Of a stretch of 64,000 bases of DNA, positions 34,201-45,800 are shown piece by piece; position 1 is the first letter of the stretch; the number at the start of each line of letters is the position of its first letter. The stretch covers positions 4,650,001-4,714,000 of the forward strand of contig NC_047077.1 in the NCBI RefSeq assembly GCF_902459465.1. The letters run 5' to 3'. Both the position numbers and the translations under genes were made by a program. The notes below the pieces were generated by a model, which did not search any database, was not told the origin of the DNA, and was given only the letters and a program-made list of their open reading frames with translations. Source of the DNA: Asterias rubens (lineage: Eukaryota; Echinodermata; Asteroidea; Forcipulatida; Asteriidae).

Positions 34201-36179
34201 CCAGGTCGATACCTGCGTTTCTTCCGTCCAGCATCTGTTCATGAAAAAATTAAAAAGTTATTAAAACATAAAACACTATAATGTGAAAACTGCGAACCCT
34301 CTGGTCCCTGACAGGAGGGCGGTCTTGCATTGTTCAATCGAATAAAAATACTGAAAATGTCGAGCATGCTTGAACAAAAAAATCTTGAAGTTGAACCCTC
34401 GATTCTGATTTGCGATCCATAGTGTCAATGTTTCTTGTGAAAGCAGAAAAAAATGCAACCCATTGGTGCTTGATTTTATTGTGTTTTGCTGTAAATAACA
34501 AAAAAAATTAAAAAAAACGGGGGATGCTATGGTATTTACGTACGAATTACATCATACCATTATGACCTAGGTCAACAATAAAGTGCTGCGCATGCGTCGT
34601 CGTTGTATCGATTATGTTACACATAGCAACAAGGAGTGTGAGTGATACAAACATAAATCGCACGTCCATCCAGTATATTGTGTGTTCTAACTCTAATGTA
34701 CTCAGCATATTAAAGGCAGTGGACACTATTGGTAGTTACTCAAAATAATTATTGGCATAAAACTTTTTTTGGTGATGAGTAATGGGGAGAGGTTGATGGT
34801 ATAAAGCATTGTGAGAAACTGCTCCCTCTGAAGTGCCATAGTTTTCGAGAAAGAAGTAATTTTCCACGAATTTGATTTCAAGACCTCAGATTTGGAACTT
34901 GAGGTCTCGAAATCAACCATCTAAACGCACACAACTTCGTGTGACAAGGGTGGTTTTTCTTTCATTATTATCTCGCAAGTTCGATGACCGATTGAGCTCA
35001 AATTTTCACAGGTTTGTTATTTTATGCATATGTTGAGATACACCAACTGTGAAGGCTAGTCTTTGACAATTACCAATAGTGTCCACTGCCTTTAAGTGTA
35101 ACGCCAGGCATCGGTCAACTCTGAGTCCCTGACCTCTGTGAGCCACAGCGACAAACAAGATATTCTTTCTCATCTCAGAATTTTGATTACATGAATTATT
35201 ATTCGCTGTAATTTTTGTAAGTGTAAAGTGTATAATAGTTTTTACACTAATGTAATTGAAAAGTGTAACAAAATTAGTGTACACATGTAATGTCTTTTAA
35301 GGAAATTAAGTGCAACTTTATAATAATAATAATAATCGACACTTAATAAAGCATCGGTATCCACCGCAAGCGGCGCTCAAGGCGCTACTCTACAAAAAAA
35401 TACGGAAAAGTTTCCGTATGGCACCACCACTTTTTCATTCGATATTAAATAATAATTAATATAGTATCTAATTAACCTCAATGAGATATCCCTTTTTGTA
35501 AAAATTAGTGAAAAGGTGGTGGCGCCATACGGAAAGTTATCCAAAAATAACTATTTATTATATTAACTAAGCAATGAAAGTAGCAAAAAAAGATAAGAAA
35601 ATAAACTTAACAAAAAGCTTCTCCATGAAAATGAGTTATATATGATTATTTAAATGATAAATTCAATTTCAAATTAGAATTAGGGCCTAGGCCTAGTTAG
35701 TTTTAGTAGTTAGTAGTAGTTGAGTTCTTTAAAGTTGAATCATGGAGCTCCAGTCAATTTCGTTTGAAATTTATTTGAATGAATTGAGTGTTATTGAAAT
35801 GTATTAAAATTAAATAATATTATTATTTTTTTATAATATTATAATCTATATTGTTGTTAATATTGAATGCATCTAATCTAAACTCCAGACTGAGTTTTTA
35901 TGTATACCGTGTACTGTGTTTAAACTTTAATTCATTGTGTTTACCTGGCCTCGGGAGCATCATAGCGGGCGCATGTTGCCTTGGTCCACTACTACCACTA
36001 GACGGCGGCAGGTTGGGTGACTGACTACCCCGCCCGGGGAACTCAACAGGCCGTGGTGACGGGGGCCTCGGTCTGGCTGCCTGGGCCTGGATGGGTTGGC
36101 GTCTCTTCGGACTCGAACCTTTCCTCCTCTTCTTTCCTTTCGCAGCAGGGGCTTTGGGGATTTGATTCGTTCTCGCCAT
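31077..36179 (-). CDS. CENPA: CENP-A, centromeric histone H3 variant, four exons
   Basis: CENP-A replaces H3 in centromeric nucleosomes and founds the kinetochore. Coding exons: 36179-35945, 34234-34122, 32857-32783 and 31211-31077 (stop). All have GT-AG introns and matching phases; 185 residues. Residues 1-85 are a Lys/Arg/Pro/Ser-rich tail opening [20 protein letters not shown]. Exon 2 encodes [19 protein letters not shown], the H3 alpha-N helix. Exon 3 encodes loop 1 and alpha 2 ([18 protein letters not shown]) with the Trp typical of CENP-A where H3 has Ser. Exon 4 encodes [20 protein letters not shown] and [18 protein letters not shown], ending in QDGLG (human EEGLG). The histone fold is clearly H3; long tail, WQ in loop 1 and GLG end mark it as CENP-A. 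Exons 2-4 are too short to show as long open frames. Confidence 0.93.
31494..31878. mobile_element. Long MITE in CENPA intron 3 (family N)
   Basis: Ends ATATGTGACCCGCTCTGTGA and its inverse TCACAGAGTGGGTCACATAT bound about 385 bp of AT-rich DNA. I see one copy in the window. The retroelement-type tail at 31,440-31,500 abuts its left end. Confidence 0.85.
32349..32733. mobile_element. MITE family A copy in CENPA intron 3
   Basis: A near full-length copy with GACAGTGGACACTATTGGTA at the left and CCAATAGTGTCCACTGCCTT at the right. The right end lies 50 bp from the donor of CENPA exon 3, so it is within the intron very close to a splice site. Confidence 0.88.
33045..33960. mobile_element. Nested palindromic elements in CENPA intron 2 (family O)
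   Basis: Outer words GAGCGCGTCACGTGGGGGTG (33,070) and its near inverse CACCCCTACGTGACGCGCTC (33,738-33,758) bracket an inner pair GGCAACGACCCTGCAAGGTT (33,345) and AACCTTGCAGGGTCAT (33,845). A further inverted copy of the inner word follows at 33,908-33,930. Similar words recur at 41,000-41,060, 41,370-41,430 and 51,130-51,190. It appears to be one large foldback element with internal rearrangement. Confidence 0.75.
34720..35095. mobile_element. MITE family A copy, complete
   Basis: A good reference copy: TTAAAGGCAGTGGACACTAT at the left and ATAGTGTCCACTGCCTTTAA at the right, 376 bp. The inner AAATCTGAGGTC-type inverted words pair with each other, giving a second, internal hairpin. It lies in CENPA intron 1. 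Confidence 0.93.
35409..35537. mobile_element. Palindromic MITE family G copy
   Basis: Arms GTTTCCGTATGGCACCACCA and TGGTGGCGCCATACGGAAAG enclose the same AT-rich loop as the copy at 21,300-21,423. It lies in CENPA intron 1. Confidence 0.9.
35945..36179 (-). CDS. CENPA: CENP-A exon 1, N-terminal tail
   Basis: Seventy-eight codons plus one base, phase 1 into exon 2 through a gtaaa donor at 35944-35940. The first residues ARTNQ echo the canonical H3 tail ARTKQ, but Lys4 is Asn and the K9/K27-type motifs are absent. The rest is basic and proline-rich ([25 protein letters not shown]), with several SP/SPR sites. I chose the ATG at 36,179 because it is the first in frame that gives the H3-like MART start. 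Confidence 0.88.
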
Positions 36180-36406
36180 CTTCAGAAATAATCTCTATAT
36201 TACCAGGATTTGTAATTAATGAAGTAAAACTCATGTCTGGTGTTCCATCACGATGATATTTGGAGATATTTTTAGTTATTCTGTAGTGACCGTCTTGTTC
36301 GAAATCTGCGCGCTTGTTAAACAGCGCCCCAAGCGGCTTGACATAGCCATTCATTTCCCGCGGATTTTTTCCCGAGCGGTTGGTGGCGCTCTTTAACATT
36401 AACGGT

Positions 36407-36482
36407 ACCAGTGTTGAAGAATAGGCAGACGCGCGCGATCTAGCCGTAGCTCTAGCCGAAGTCGCCGTTTCGGACACGGCCC
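36407..36482. mobile_element. Half of a family J palindrome near the CENPA start
   Basis: AGCCGTAGCTCTAGCCGAAG and CGCCGTTTCGGACACGGC match the right half of the palindrome at 56,460-56,597. It lies about 230 bp upstream of the CENPA ATG, so it may overlap the promoter. Confidence 0.75.
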
Positions 36483-37702
36483 AAGTTGGATTTTTTTTTT
36501 AAAACAAAACTTTGGGGAAATATTTTTTGTAAAAGAAAAAAGATGTTTGAAAGCAAAAAAAAGGGGGTTTTCACTTGTGACTCAGGTGACCAATTAAGAC
36601 TAAACTTTTATAATTTTTTTTTAAAGTAAGGTCGCAATATGGTACAGATTTTGAGTCAACAAAATTATGTTTGACAGCAAAAACAAAGTACACTTGCGAC
36701 TCACTCTGAATCGAGGAGCCTAAACTTTTAGTTGTTCTTTCATGTAGAGTCGCATTAATTTAAAGTATAGCCCCTAATGGTATCTGACTGGTCTTTGAAA
36801 ATTACCACAACGTTGTTTGGATTTTAAAAACTTAAAATCATTTTTATGACTAGGGTTTAGTTAGGTCCGGGGTCTTGCTGCTACTGTTTGGGGTTGGTTT
36901 CGTCTTTGGCTTGGTAGGCCTGTTTCAGAAAACAAAATTAAACACGATGGAAATAGGAAATAATGCACTGTGGAATAATTTGTTTTTAAAACAGGAGGGG
37001 GGGGGGGGGGGAGTTCAAGCTCCACTGAAATGGTGCCTAATTCATTTTAAAGTCCGAAGTAGGCATACTTCATTTTTTGTTTAAGGTGGGAAAAAGATAG
37101 TGTCGACTCATTTTATTAGTCACTTTGTCTTATTTATTTATTAATGTTGCCCAATTCAACAGAGTCCCCACTGGAAACAGCAAAATACGTGTACACATCA
37201 TAATACTTTTCCCTATAGACTACACTTGATTGGCATAACTTTAACAATTTCAGGTTGCTTACAGAAAGTTCTGATCCCAATTTCTGGGAACTGCTTCTTG
37301 TGGATCATTCTGTGCTTATGGCCCACAGAACTACAAGCTTAGTATTACAGACTTTTTACAGAGGATGTCTGTAAGCGCAGAGCTCTGTGGTAAGCAGCGC
37401 CAGATAATTAATTGGCCCTGGTTGACCCACTGTTGGCAACTGTGTAATTTATTAGAATTTCATATTAAATTGACTTTTGCAAAGTAAGATAAGCCCTGAT
37501 GAAATTTTACCTGCAAAACCCTTTCCAAGACGAGCATAAAAGTTTGATAAGTTTTCTGCCATGCATTTTTGTCAGAAGCCATTTATTGCTTGCAGCCATT
37601 TGTTACTGGAAAAAAATAGTTTATGTGTATAAAAGATGGGTTGTAGAGCCTTATGGCCTTCTTCCGGGCACACAACAATGTCTTCCCTAAAACAGACCTG
37701 CC

Positions 37703-37832
37703 GTCGATTTCACAAAACTCTTCCTAAACTTAAGACTAATCTTAGGACTTAGAACGAGTCCCAACCCTGCACTGTAGCATGCAGAACTTAAGATTAATCC
37801 TAAGTTAAGACGAGTTTCTAAACTTAATAAAC
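37703..37832. mobile_element. MITE family P copy
   Basis: Opens GTCGATTTCACAAAACTCTT and carries opposed words CTTAAGACTAATCTTAGGAC and AGATTAATCCTAAGTTAAGA. It aligns with 46,317-46,485 in the opposite orientation. Confidence 0.8.
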
Positions 37833-37875
37833 CCTGTATAAAGCACAACAAACTTGCTAAGCAAAGAACAAAAAA

Positions 37876-38003
37876 ACACTTAGCAGAAACATGTTACCAG
37901 CAGACATGGAATAAAGTTTACATTTGCAAATGTAACAAAACACTTAGCAGAAACATGTTACCAGCAGACATGGAATAAAGTTTACATTTGCAAATGTAAC
38001 AAA
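37876..38003. repeat. 64-bp tandem duplication
   Basis: The segment CACTTAGCAGAAACATGTTA ... TTTGCAAATGTAACAAAA occurs twice in a row, apparently identical, beginning about 37,876 and 37,940. Confidence 0.9.
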
Positions 38004-38044
38004 ATGTAACCCAGTCATTTTTCCCTTGGTAAAAAAGAATATTG

Positions 38045-38407
38045 TTAAAGACACTGGAAACATTGGTATATTGTCAAAGACCAGTCTTCTCACTTGGTGT
38101 ATCTCAACATGAGCATTAAATAACAAACCTGTGACAAAATTTGAGCTCAATTGGTCTTCGAAGTTGTGATATAAAAATGAAAGAAAAAACACCCTTCAGA
38201 TCCTTCATTTTGAGACCTCGAATTCTAAATCCGGGGTCTCAAAATCAACGTCGTGGCAAATTACTTCTCGAAAACTACGTCACGTTTCAGAGGGAGCTGT
38301 TTCTCACAATGTTTTATACTATCAACCTCTCCCCATTACTAGTAATCAAGAAAGGTTTTATGATGATAATTACTTTGAGTAATTACCAATAGTGCCCACT
38401 GCCTCTG
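38045..38407. mobile_element. MITE family A copy
   Basis: Left end TTAAAGACACTGGAAACATT and right end CAATAGTGCCCACTGCCTCT; both are mutated compared with the copy at 34,720-35,095, so this is an older copy. Confidence 0.85.
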
Positions 38408-38984
38408 AGCAGTATCTGCAAAACGCCTTCTAAGGTGTTAAAACGCCCTTATAAAATAAGGCCCTGTTTACTCAGCCCAGTATAACCTAAACATATGTTT
38501 ATATCGTGCGTCTATATACATAGTTATAGCTTAATATAAGATAATAAAAAAAAGCCTGATTCTAATATTATACACAATTGCTACACAAGTATTTACATGA
38601 CTTAAAATTAAGTTTGCTAAAAGAAACAAGCTCTATTGCTCTTTGCTTCAATAAATTGCATCAGTTAGAAACAATTATGAAGCAAAAGCTGTTTTCCCTT
38701 TTTTTTAAGAGATGATGGACACTAAACAACTTGAGCACTGTTTGGTTTGGGTGTACACATACAATAAGATTAAAAATAAAAACTGATTCTAATACCATAT
38801 ACAATTGCAACGCCAATTATTTACAATATGACTTATGATTAAAGTCACCTGGAAGTGGTATTTTTTCAAAATAAAGCTTTTGTCACCAATATATGTGTTT
38901 TGATGAGTGGAATGTGAATAAACAGTTAACTAAGGTTTTAAAAAATCAGTTCTTATGTCATTTACAAATTTAAGAGTAGACCCC

Positions 38985-39300
38985 GACCCAAGAGGGCGCT
39001 GTTCGTGACGTCAATCGAGGCAGATTTGCCTGTAATGCATAGAGTAAACACAATTGCAAAGTACATGTACGGACCAAGTCGTGAGCAAGTCGTGACCAAG
39101 TCGTGAGTTTGTACGTTTCAAAAAAAAGAAATTGTTTTTTTCCGGCAATGCCGACCAGGTGTATTGCTGCTGAATGCAGAAAAACACTTTTTGAAATGTA
39201 CCAACTCACGACTTGGACGTACATGTACTTTGCACGTGTGTTTACTATACGCATTGCAGGCAAAGTCTGCCTCGATTGACGTCACAAAAGGGGTAGGCGG
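38985..39300. mobile_element. Large palindromic element (family K)
   Basis: TGACGTCAATCGAGGCAGAT, AATGCATAGAGTAAACACA and CAAAGTACATGTAC on the left pair with GTACATGTACTTTGC, TGTGTTTACTATACGCATT and CTGCCTCGATTGACGTCA on the right. The left arm also holds three copies of the word CCAAGTCGTGA. A single copy is present in the window. Confidence 0.9.
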
Positions 39301-39875
39301 AGTCAGCCCCTAAACAACTTTATATATTTTTTAAACATATAAATCGTGACAAACAATTACTAAACAAATTATTTTATTGTTCGTAAGCATATATTTTTAT
39401 GTTTGAAATCATTACAAACAAAATATGAAACAAAAGCAATTGACCTTTTGAGACATGGTGGACACTAAAGTCCCTTTCACACAAGAGCCATTTAGCAAGG
39501 GTCCCTTGCTAAGTTTTAGCATGGTTAAATACAATTTTACAAAATGTATGCGTGTGAATGGACAACAATACTGTCGTTGCGCCTAATGCAAGCACAGGTT
39601 GTCAACCAATGAGGTTGTTAATAAAATGGTGTTTGAAGCTTTGCACTGTGTGGAGAATAAGAGTAACTACAAATATAAATATGAACAGTGAACAGTGAAC
39701 AGTGAACATGCGGGTACAACCATGTGTGAAATCTCTCTTGTTGGCTCCGGAAAAACCAGTTTGGTCTTACTCTGTTCATCTTCAGGAGGGGTTGTTAAAG
39801 ATGGAATTTGCGGTCAAATGGAAAAAAACAACTCTTCGAAGGGTTGGGAATGTTAGGGTTAATGCGGAGGACTTC

Positions 39876-42800
39876 TTAGAATCCAGAGTCTTCATCTGAT
39901 GAAGGCTGTTGCCAAGATCTTCCTAAATCCTTCAGGGAATCCGTATGAACGACACGATGAGTTGATACCTGCAAATAAATGACAAAGATGACTAAGTGCT
40001 AGGAAGTCTACCACAAGTTAATTATATTATTTTATTTTACTGTCTTTGGAAAGATCCAATCTTTTTCCAACCACAGTAAGCTTGGGTATGGAGGGTGAAC
40101 GTGGACAAAGCTACTGCTTCATAACAGATGACCATCGTGTGCTCGGGCTCATTTGTATTTTTTAGTGTAAAGCTTGGTCGACTGACAGCACCAATGGTAA
40201 AGAAAACTAGGTATAAGTGTAGTCAACTATGGTAAAGAAACCTCTAAAACAAATTTTGCTGATGTTTCCGAGGGCATATTTAAAAAAAAAAAAAGGCATG
40301 TTTAAAAATAATAAAAAATATGTATGCAAGTTCGCCCCAAACAAGGCTTCAGGAAGAAAATGATTAAACATGAAAATAACTCAGGAGAGCTGGAGGCAGG
40401 AATTGATATTCCGGAATTGATATTCTTAAAACAATTATATTTTCTATATAATAGGAAATCAGATGAAGAGTAGAAAGAAAGTCATGCCCTATTTTCATCT
40501 ATCCTTTTTTATAGTTGAAGTAAGATCCTAATAATAATAATAACTTTACTTATAGCACACGCTGATACAAAAGCGCTTAAGAAATACAAAAGCAACCCCC
40601 CCCAAAAAAATACAAAACTGTATGTTTTACAAAGCAAAACAATGCAATTAACAATGATACAAACTAGAGTAACTTAAGATAGAGGTGGGTTTTTAATTGG
40701 GATTTAAAGGAACTCAGGGAATTGGTTAAACGAACAGATTGAGGAAGCAATTCCAGCATTTTGGCCGTTGCAACAAAAGTCTTAGATCCTAAACCACCTG
40801 CCATTTGGAACAAGCTCCCTGCCACACTAAATGTAGCTCAAGAGAAAATTGAAGTCCCATTTGTTTTGCTAGTAATTCTCTTCCCTTGTTTTGAACAACA
40901 TTTTTGTACCACCCTTGTTTTTTTTTTTATGCGCCTCGAGTGTTTTTCCGGAGACGTGCACATTGTAAGTCCACATTATCAATATTACTATTTTGTATTC
41001 ATAAATACCCCAGACAGTTTCTCTACTCCTATTGGTGGAGAGCGCGTCACGTGGGTGTGTATAATCCTTTGTTTATGACCGGTAAAAAGTGTTAATTCAT
41101 GGGCGTGACACGCGACCTTGCAACCTGTTCTTATAAGACAGTTTCTTCATTGCTGTTGGTCGAGAGCAACAGCTGAAACAGTTGTGCCACATCACGCGAT
41201 ACGCGCGACGCCCACAGCGTTCCCTTATAAGGAGTTGTTTACGCGAGGGCAGCGGAGGGCTCTACCATTTCATAGCTGGAGGGGTGTTGTGTTGAAAGAA
41301 ATCATTTAACAATTATAATTTTTGCATTAATTTTTTCTTTTTGACCAAAAAGTGATGATGTTTTTGACTGAAAAGGTATTTATGAATGGGAATCAAAGTG
41401 TGTTGAATCGGTTTTCAACTAGTGGTTTAAACCCGCCGAGGCCTGGTTCTTGATAATTTACCTTGACTTCGTCTCGGTAAATTATCAAGAACCAGGCCTC
41501 GTTGGGATTAAACCACTAGTTGAAAACCTCTTCACCACACATGGATTCCCTTATTTACACCCACCTCAGTTTGCGACCGATACGTCTTTGTATCCCACGC
41601 TTGACCAACCAATGACGTCTGTGCTCTGTAAGTGCTACTACTCTGGTTACCAGCTCCACGACTGGTACTGCTGAATAACTCCCTACTGCTGCTGTAAAAA
41701 AAGTCATAATAATTACATTAATAACATTTCTAGTGCACCATGTCTGTCAATGTTGACAATCCTGATGCAAAACATGTGTCATCAGTAGGTCAGTTGGTAC
41801 TAAGGCGTGACATCCTTTTAGGAACCCTTTTTTTTAAAGTCTGGTTGCTAAATCCCCCCAGTAGGTCACTTGGTACTAAGGCGTGACATTCTTTTAGGAA
41901 CCCTTTTTTTAAAAGTCTGGTTGCTAAATCCCCCCAGTAGGTCAGTTGGTACTAAGGCATGACATTCTTTTAGGAACCCTTTTTTTTCAAGCCCGGTTGC
42001 TAAATCAGTATTTATGTGTTATAAACCAACGAGAAGTTCAAATCTTACCGCAGGAGAAAGGCTTAGGGCTTAAAGACATTGGACACTATTGGTAATTGTC
42101 AAAGACCAGTCTTCTCACTTGGTGTATCTCAACATATGCATAAAACAACAAACTTGTGAAAATTTGAGCTCAATCGGTCATCGAAGTTGCGAGATATTAA
42201 TGAAAGAAAAAAACACCCTTGTCACACGAAGTTGTGTGATTTCAGATGCTTGATTTTGAGACCTCAAATTCTAAATCTGAGGTCACAAAGCCAAATTCGT
42301 AGAAAATTACTTCTTTCTCACCCTACAAGTTTGCTATTTATTCATTGTTTGTTCTTATCTTTCCACACCATGCAAATTTTCAAACAATACTTACTTCTTT
42401 CTCGTAAACTACGTTACTTCATAGGGAGCCATTTCTCACAATGTTTTATACCGTCAACCTCTCCCCATTACTTGTTACCTAGTAAGGTTTTATGCTAATA
42501 ATTATTTTGAGCAATTACCAATAGTGTCCACTGCCTTTAAGCTGTCTTTTGTGTGACCCCAGAGCCAGAAACCACAGGCCTCATAATAAGCGATATATGC
42601 TTCAGTGACCGAAGCAAATTAAGGAAACTACCGGGGGAATTCCATACCAGACAAACACCTAGCTTCTTTGGGGACCGGGTCTAAAAGGATGTCACGCCTA
42701 AGTTGATTTCACCAGAACTTTTTTACCTACTCCTCACAGGATATATCACATAGATCTTTTCAGTAGAAATTTTCAGAAACTGTTAGGAGACTTACTCGTG

Positions 42801-45800
42801 TACCATAGTACTTTTCAGTCCGGTATTGCTGGGTCCACTTGATCCATCTGTAAAACAACAAAATATTTGTTTATATTATTTTATTTATTTATTTCAACAA
42901 AACCTCCATAAAAATGGTGTTAAGATAAAAATACACTCCATTTACAATAAAAGGTATGCATAAGCACGTGTTTAAGGAAACAGGATAACCGTGACACTCT
43001 CGGACGACCCCCAGACCATCTTGACAAAGTATGAAACAAAATGATTGTCAGAACGATCTGAGTAGCTGACCGAGAGTCTCAAGGTCATCACATTCAAGAA
43101 ACTGGTTATGAAACAAAACTGTTTTGACACTATCACGAATACGCTGTTTTTAACCTAGTAGTGTCAGATGTAAATTTCTGCCTGAAAGAGGGACTAATAA
43201 TAATTCAATTTAGCAGCGAGAAATTCTTGTGCAAGCTAAACCTGTTTTTTAACTCTACCAATTAAAGTATAGACCTTATGCATTGACGTCATCCAGTCGC
43301 CATCTTTGAGGTCAAACGGTGACGAAACAATCGAAACGCACATAGATTGGCCAATGAACAACCTCCTTTTGACCTCAAGGCAAGGGCGCCGTACTGAAAT
43401 GACGTCATGTGCATAAGGTCTATAAAATAAAAATCTCCACATGAACGTCTCTCTTAGGAAGAAGTTCATGAAACTGCTATCATAATAACAACATCTAATT
43501 TATTAATTTTCGAGGAAGTTAAATTTTATATTTTATATTTACCAAAATAATAGACCACAAGGGAAAACTGACTGGGTAAATTCTAAACAATTTGGGGTTT
43601 AACTAAGAAAAATTGACTAGAGAGGGATTTGAACCAACTGATCTAGCCCAATGTCAGTGGTCTCCCTATTTTGTCAATATCTCTGTTGGGGGATGCAAGT
43701 CAGATGCTAGAAGTGGCAGACTTTTGAACCTTGGTCATGGTAGAATAGCTGAATAAAATATAATGGAATGTGAAAGGGAACTTACTCTCTGGCTCCACCC
43801 ACACTGGGTGCCTCTAAAAAATGAAAAAGAGAGATTCATTACAAACAGTTCAAACCAATTCAATTAAAATTTATTTCTAGGTTACAAGGAAATTAATAAA
43901 CAAATTAAGTCGTCATCATGCCGGTTTGTATGTTTTATTTAAGTCAAAGACAGTCGACATAGATACTTTTATATCTAAGAGAGGTTTGCGGTAACACCAT
44001 GTTGAATCTCTTTTGAGTAACGTTGGTTTAGAAAAGACAACTCAACGTTTTCAATCAGTATGCTCTGATGTCCTTTAGGAGAATACTGATAAAAACGCTA
44101 AGTTGTCAACCACCATTTTTGTTCATAACCATGCAACATATTTAAAATGGTTTTTACCGTAAACCTTCTCTCAGTTATACCTTCACCATGCAAAGTTTCA
44201 AATCCGACTTAAACCTTTTAAGAAACCTACCATTTCGGCATAATTATGTGATCAAATCGCCACAGACATGGCTAATATTGATACTTTTTGTCACAATTTT
44301 CCAGTTAAAACATGCCCATGTAATTTGACATACAGGTCCCAAACAGAACATCTTTAAAGATCAAATTCACAATTCTAACCTCAAATGTTCCCACCACCCT
44401 TCAAATTTTTGGCCACAACTTTACAATACATAAATTGCCATGAAATCAATGCAGAGGCGATCTCGTTGCCTGTATTCAAAAGCCTCCTCAAGACATTTCT
44501 TTTTCCCCACCCATCCTAGTTTGTTTGTTTTTCTTTTGTTGTCATAGTCTCATGTAAAGCGCTCTGTTCACCGTAGAGCGCTATATAAATGCTTCATATT
44601 ATTATTATTATTATTATTAGAGCTTTTTTTACATTCATAATTCAAAACTCAACTTACCGGCCCGACGACTTGGGAGGCACTCTCAAAGTCATCATCGCTG
44701 GCTGTTGGTGGTGAGTTAAACGTCCCACCATACTCCCCTGATGTAACATCACTCATGCTGTCTAGGGTTGCGTACTTGCCATACCCATCACCACCACCCA
44801 CTGTGCTTGAGTCACCACCACCACCACCAATGAGTCTGGTCGGGTCAAAGGTCATCAAGAAGTATAAAACAAAGGTGTTATCACCAAAAGATGTATATTT
44901 GAGAAAAATTTCCATGAACATGAACACGCAAACGGACGCCAAATACACATGTTAAAACAATTATCAAGGAATGCGCTCGACAGAAACTATGCCTGGACTT
45001 TCTATCGTGTAACATGTACAGAGCATTCACTCTTTATGTGATGCTTAAATCTTTGCCCCATGCATAATAAAGGTCAACAAAGGATATCGGATTTCATGCT
45101 CAAAATCTCCCTTTTTAGGGGATAATTGTGTATTCTCATCACATCGTCCTTTTGTTCCAAATACACAACATCAATGGGCTGCCAACATTGTTTTCAGCAT
45201 GGGAGGCAAGTTCGACATTCACCACCAAGGTTTGACTGGTTCATGGTGATATCGTTTTCTCAAAAGAAAACAAGACAACGGTGACATTTTACGAAAAAGA
45301 TAAATCTCACCTTGCACATTTACTGCACATTGCAACTTTCACTTCAGGATCTGGGGGAGGTGGACGCCTTCTCATCGACTGTGGATAAACAGTGAGAAAA
45401 TTAATGAGAAATACCTTCTTTCTCAAAAACGACCATACTTCAGAGGGAGCCTATGGTTTTTATACTATCAACATCTCTCCATTGATCGCTAAGTAGGTTT
45501 TTATGCAAACAATTATTTTGAGCAATTACCAATAGTGTCCACTGCCTTTAATTCTATATATGGTTTACTGTCTGCAGCAAACACAACGCAATCTTCCTAT
45601 CATCAGACTACTGCAGAGGTTTTTCTAGAGTGAATATTAACTTGAGACCACCCACAAACATTCCGTAAAAGACAACCGGAGTGTTATCCTCAAACAATAC
45701 CTACACTGTACATGGGTTTCGTCATGCAAACTGAAAACTTAAGGAAAAAAAAACATTTGCAGGCAAATAGTAAAAAGGCTGGGGCACTGGGGGAGGGGTC

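Larger units (their letters stand above)
36180..39875. other. Intergenic region upstream of CENPA
   Basis: Directly upstream of CENPA (36,180-36,480) is the likely 5'UTR and promoter, overlapping half of a family J palindrome (36,407-36,482). The rest holds microsatellite-like runs, a 14-base G run at 36,988, a family P MITE (37,703-37,832), a 65-bp direct duplication (37,876-38,003), a family A MITE (38,045-38,407), a large palindrome (38,985-39,300) and AT-rich sequence. I see no coding gene. A possible minus-strand AATAAA for the unknown gene downstream is at 39,378-39,373. Confidence 0.65.

Noticed and set aside
36043..36477. 144-codon minus-strand frame overlapping CENPA exon 1
   Set aside because: It runs in a different frame from the CENPA tail and covers a MITE half and the promoter. 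It shows no similarity to a known protein.
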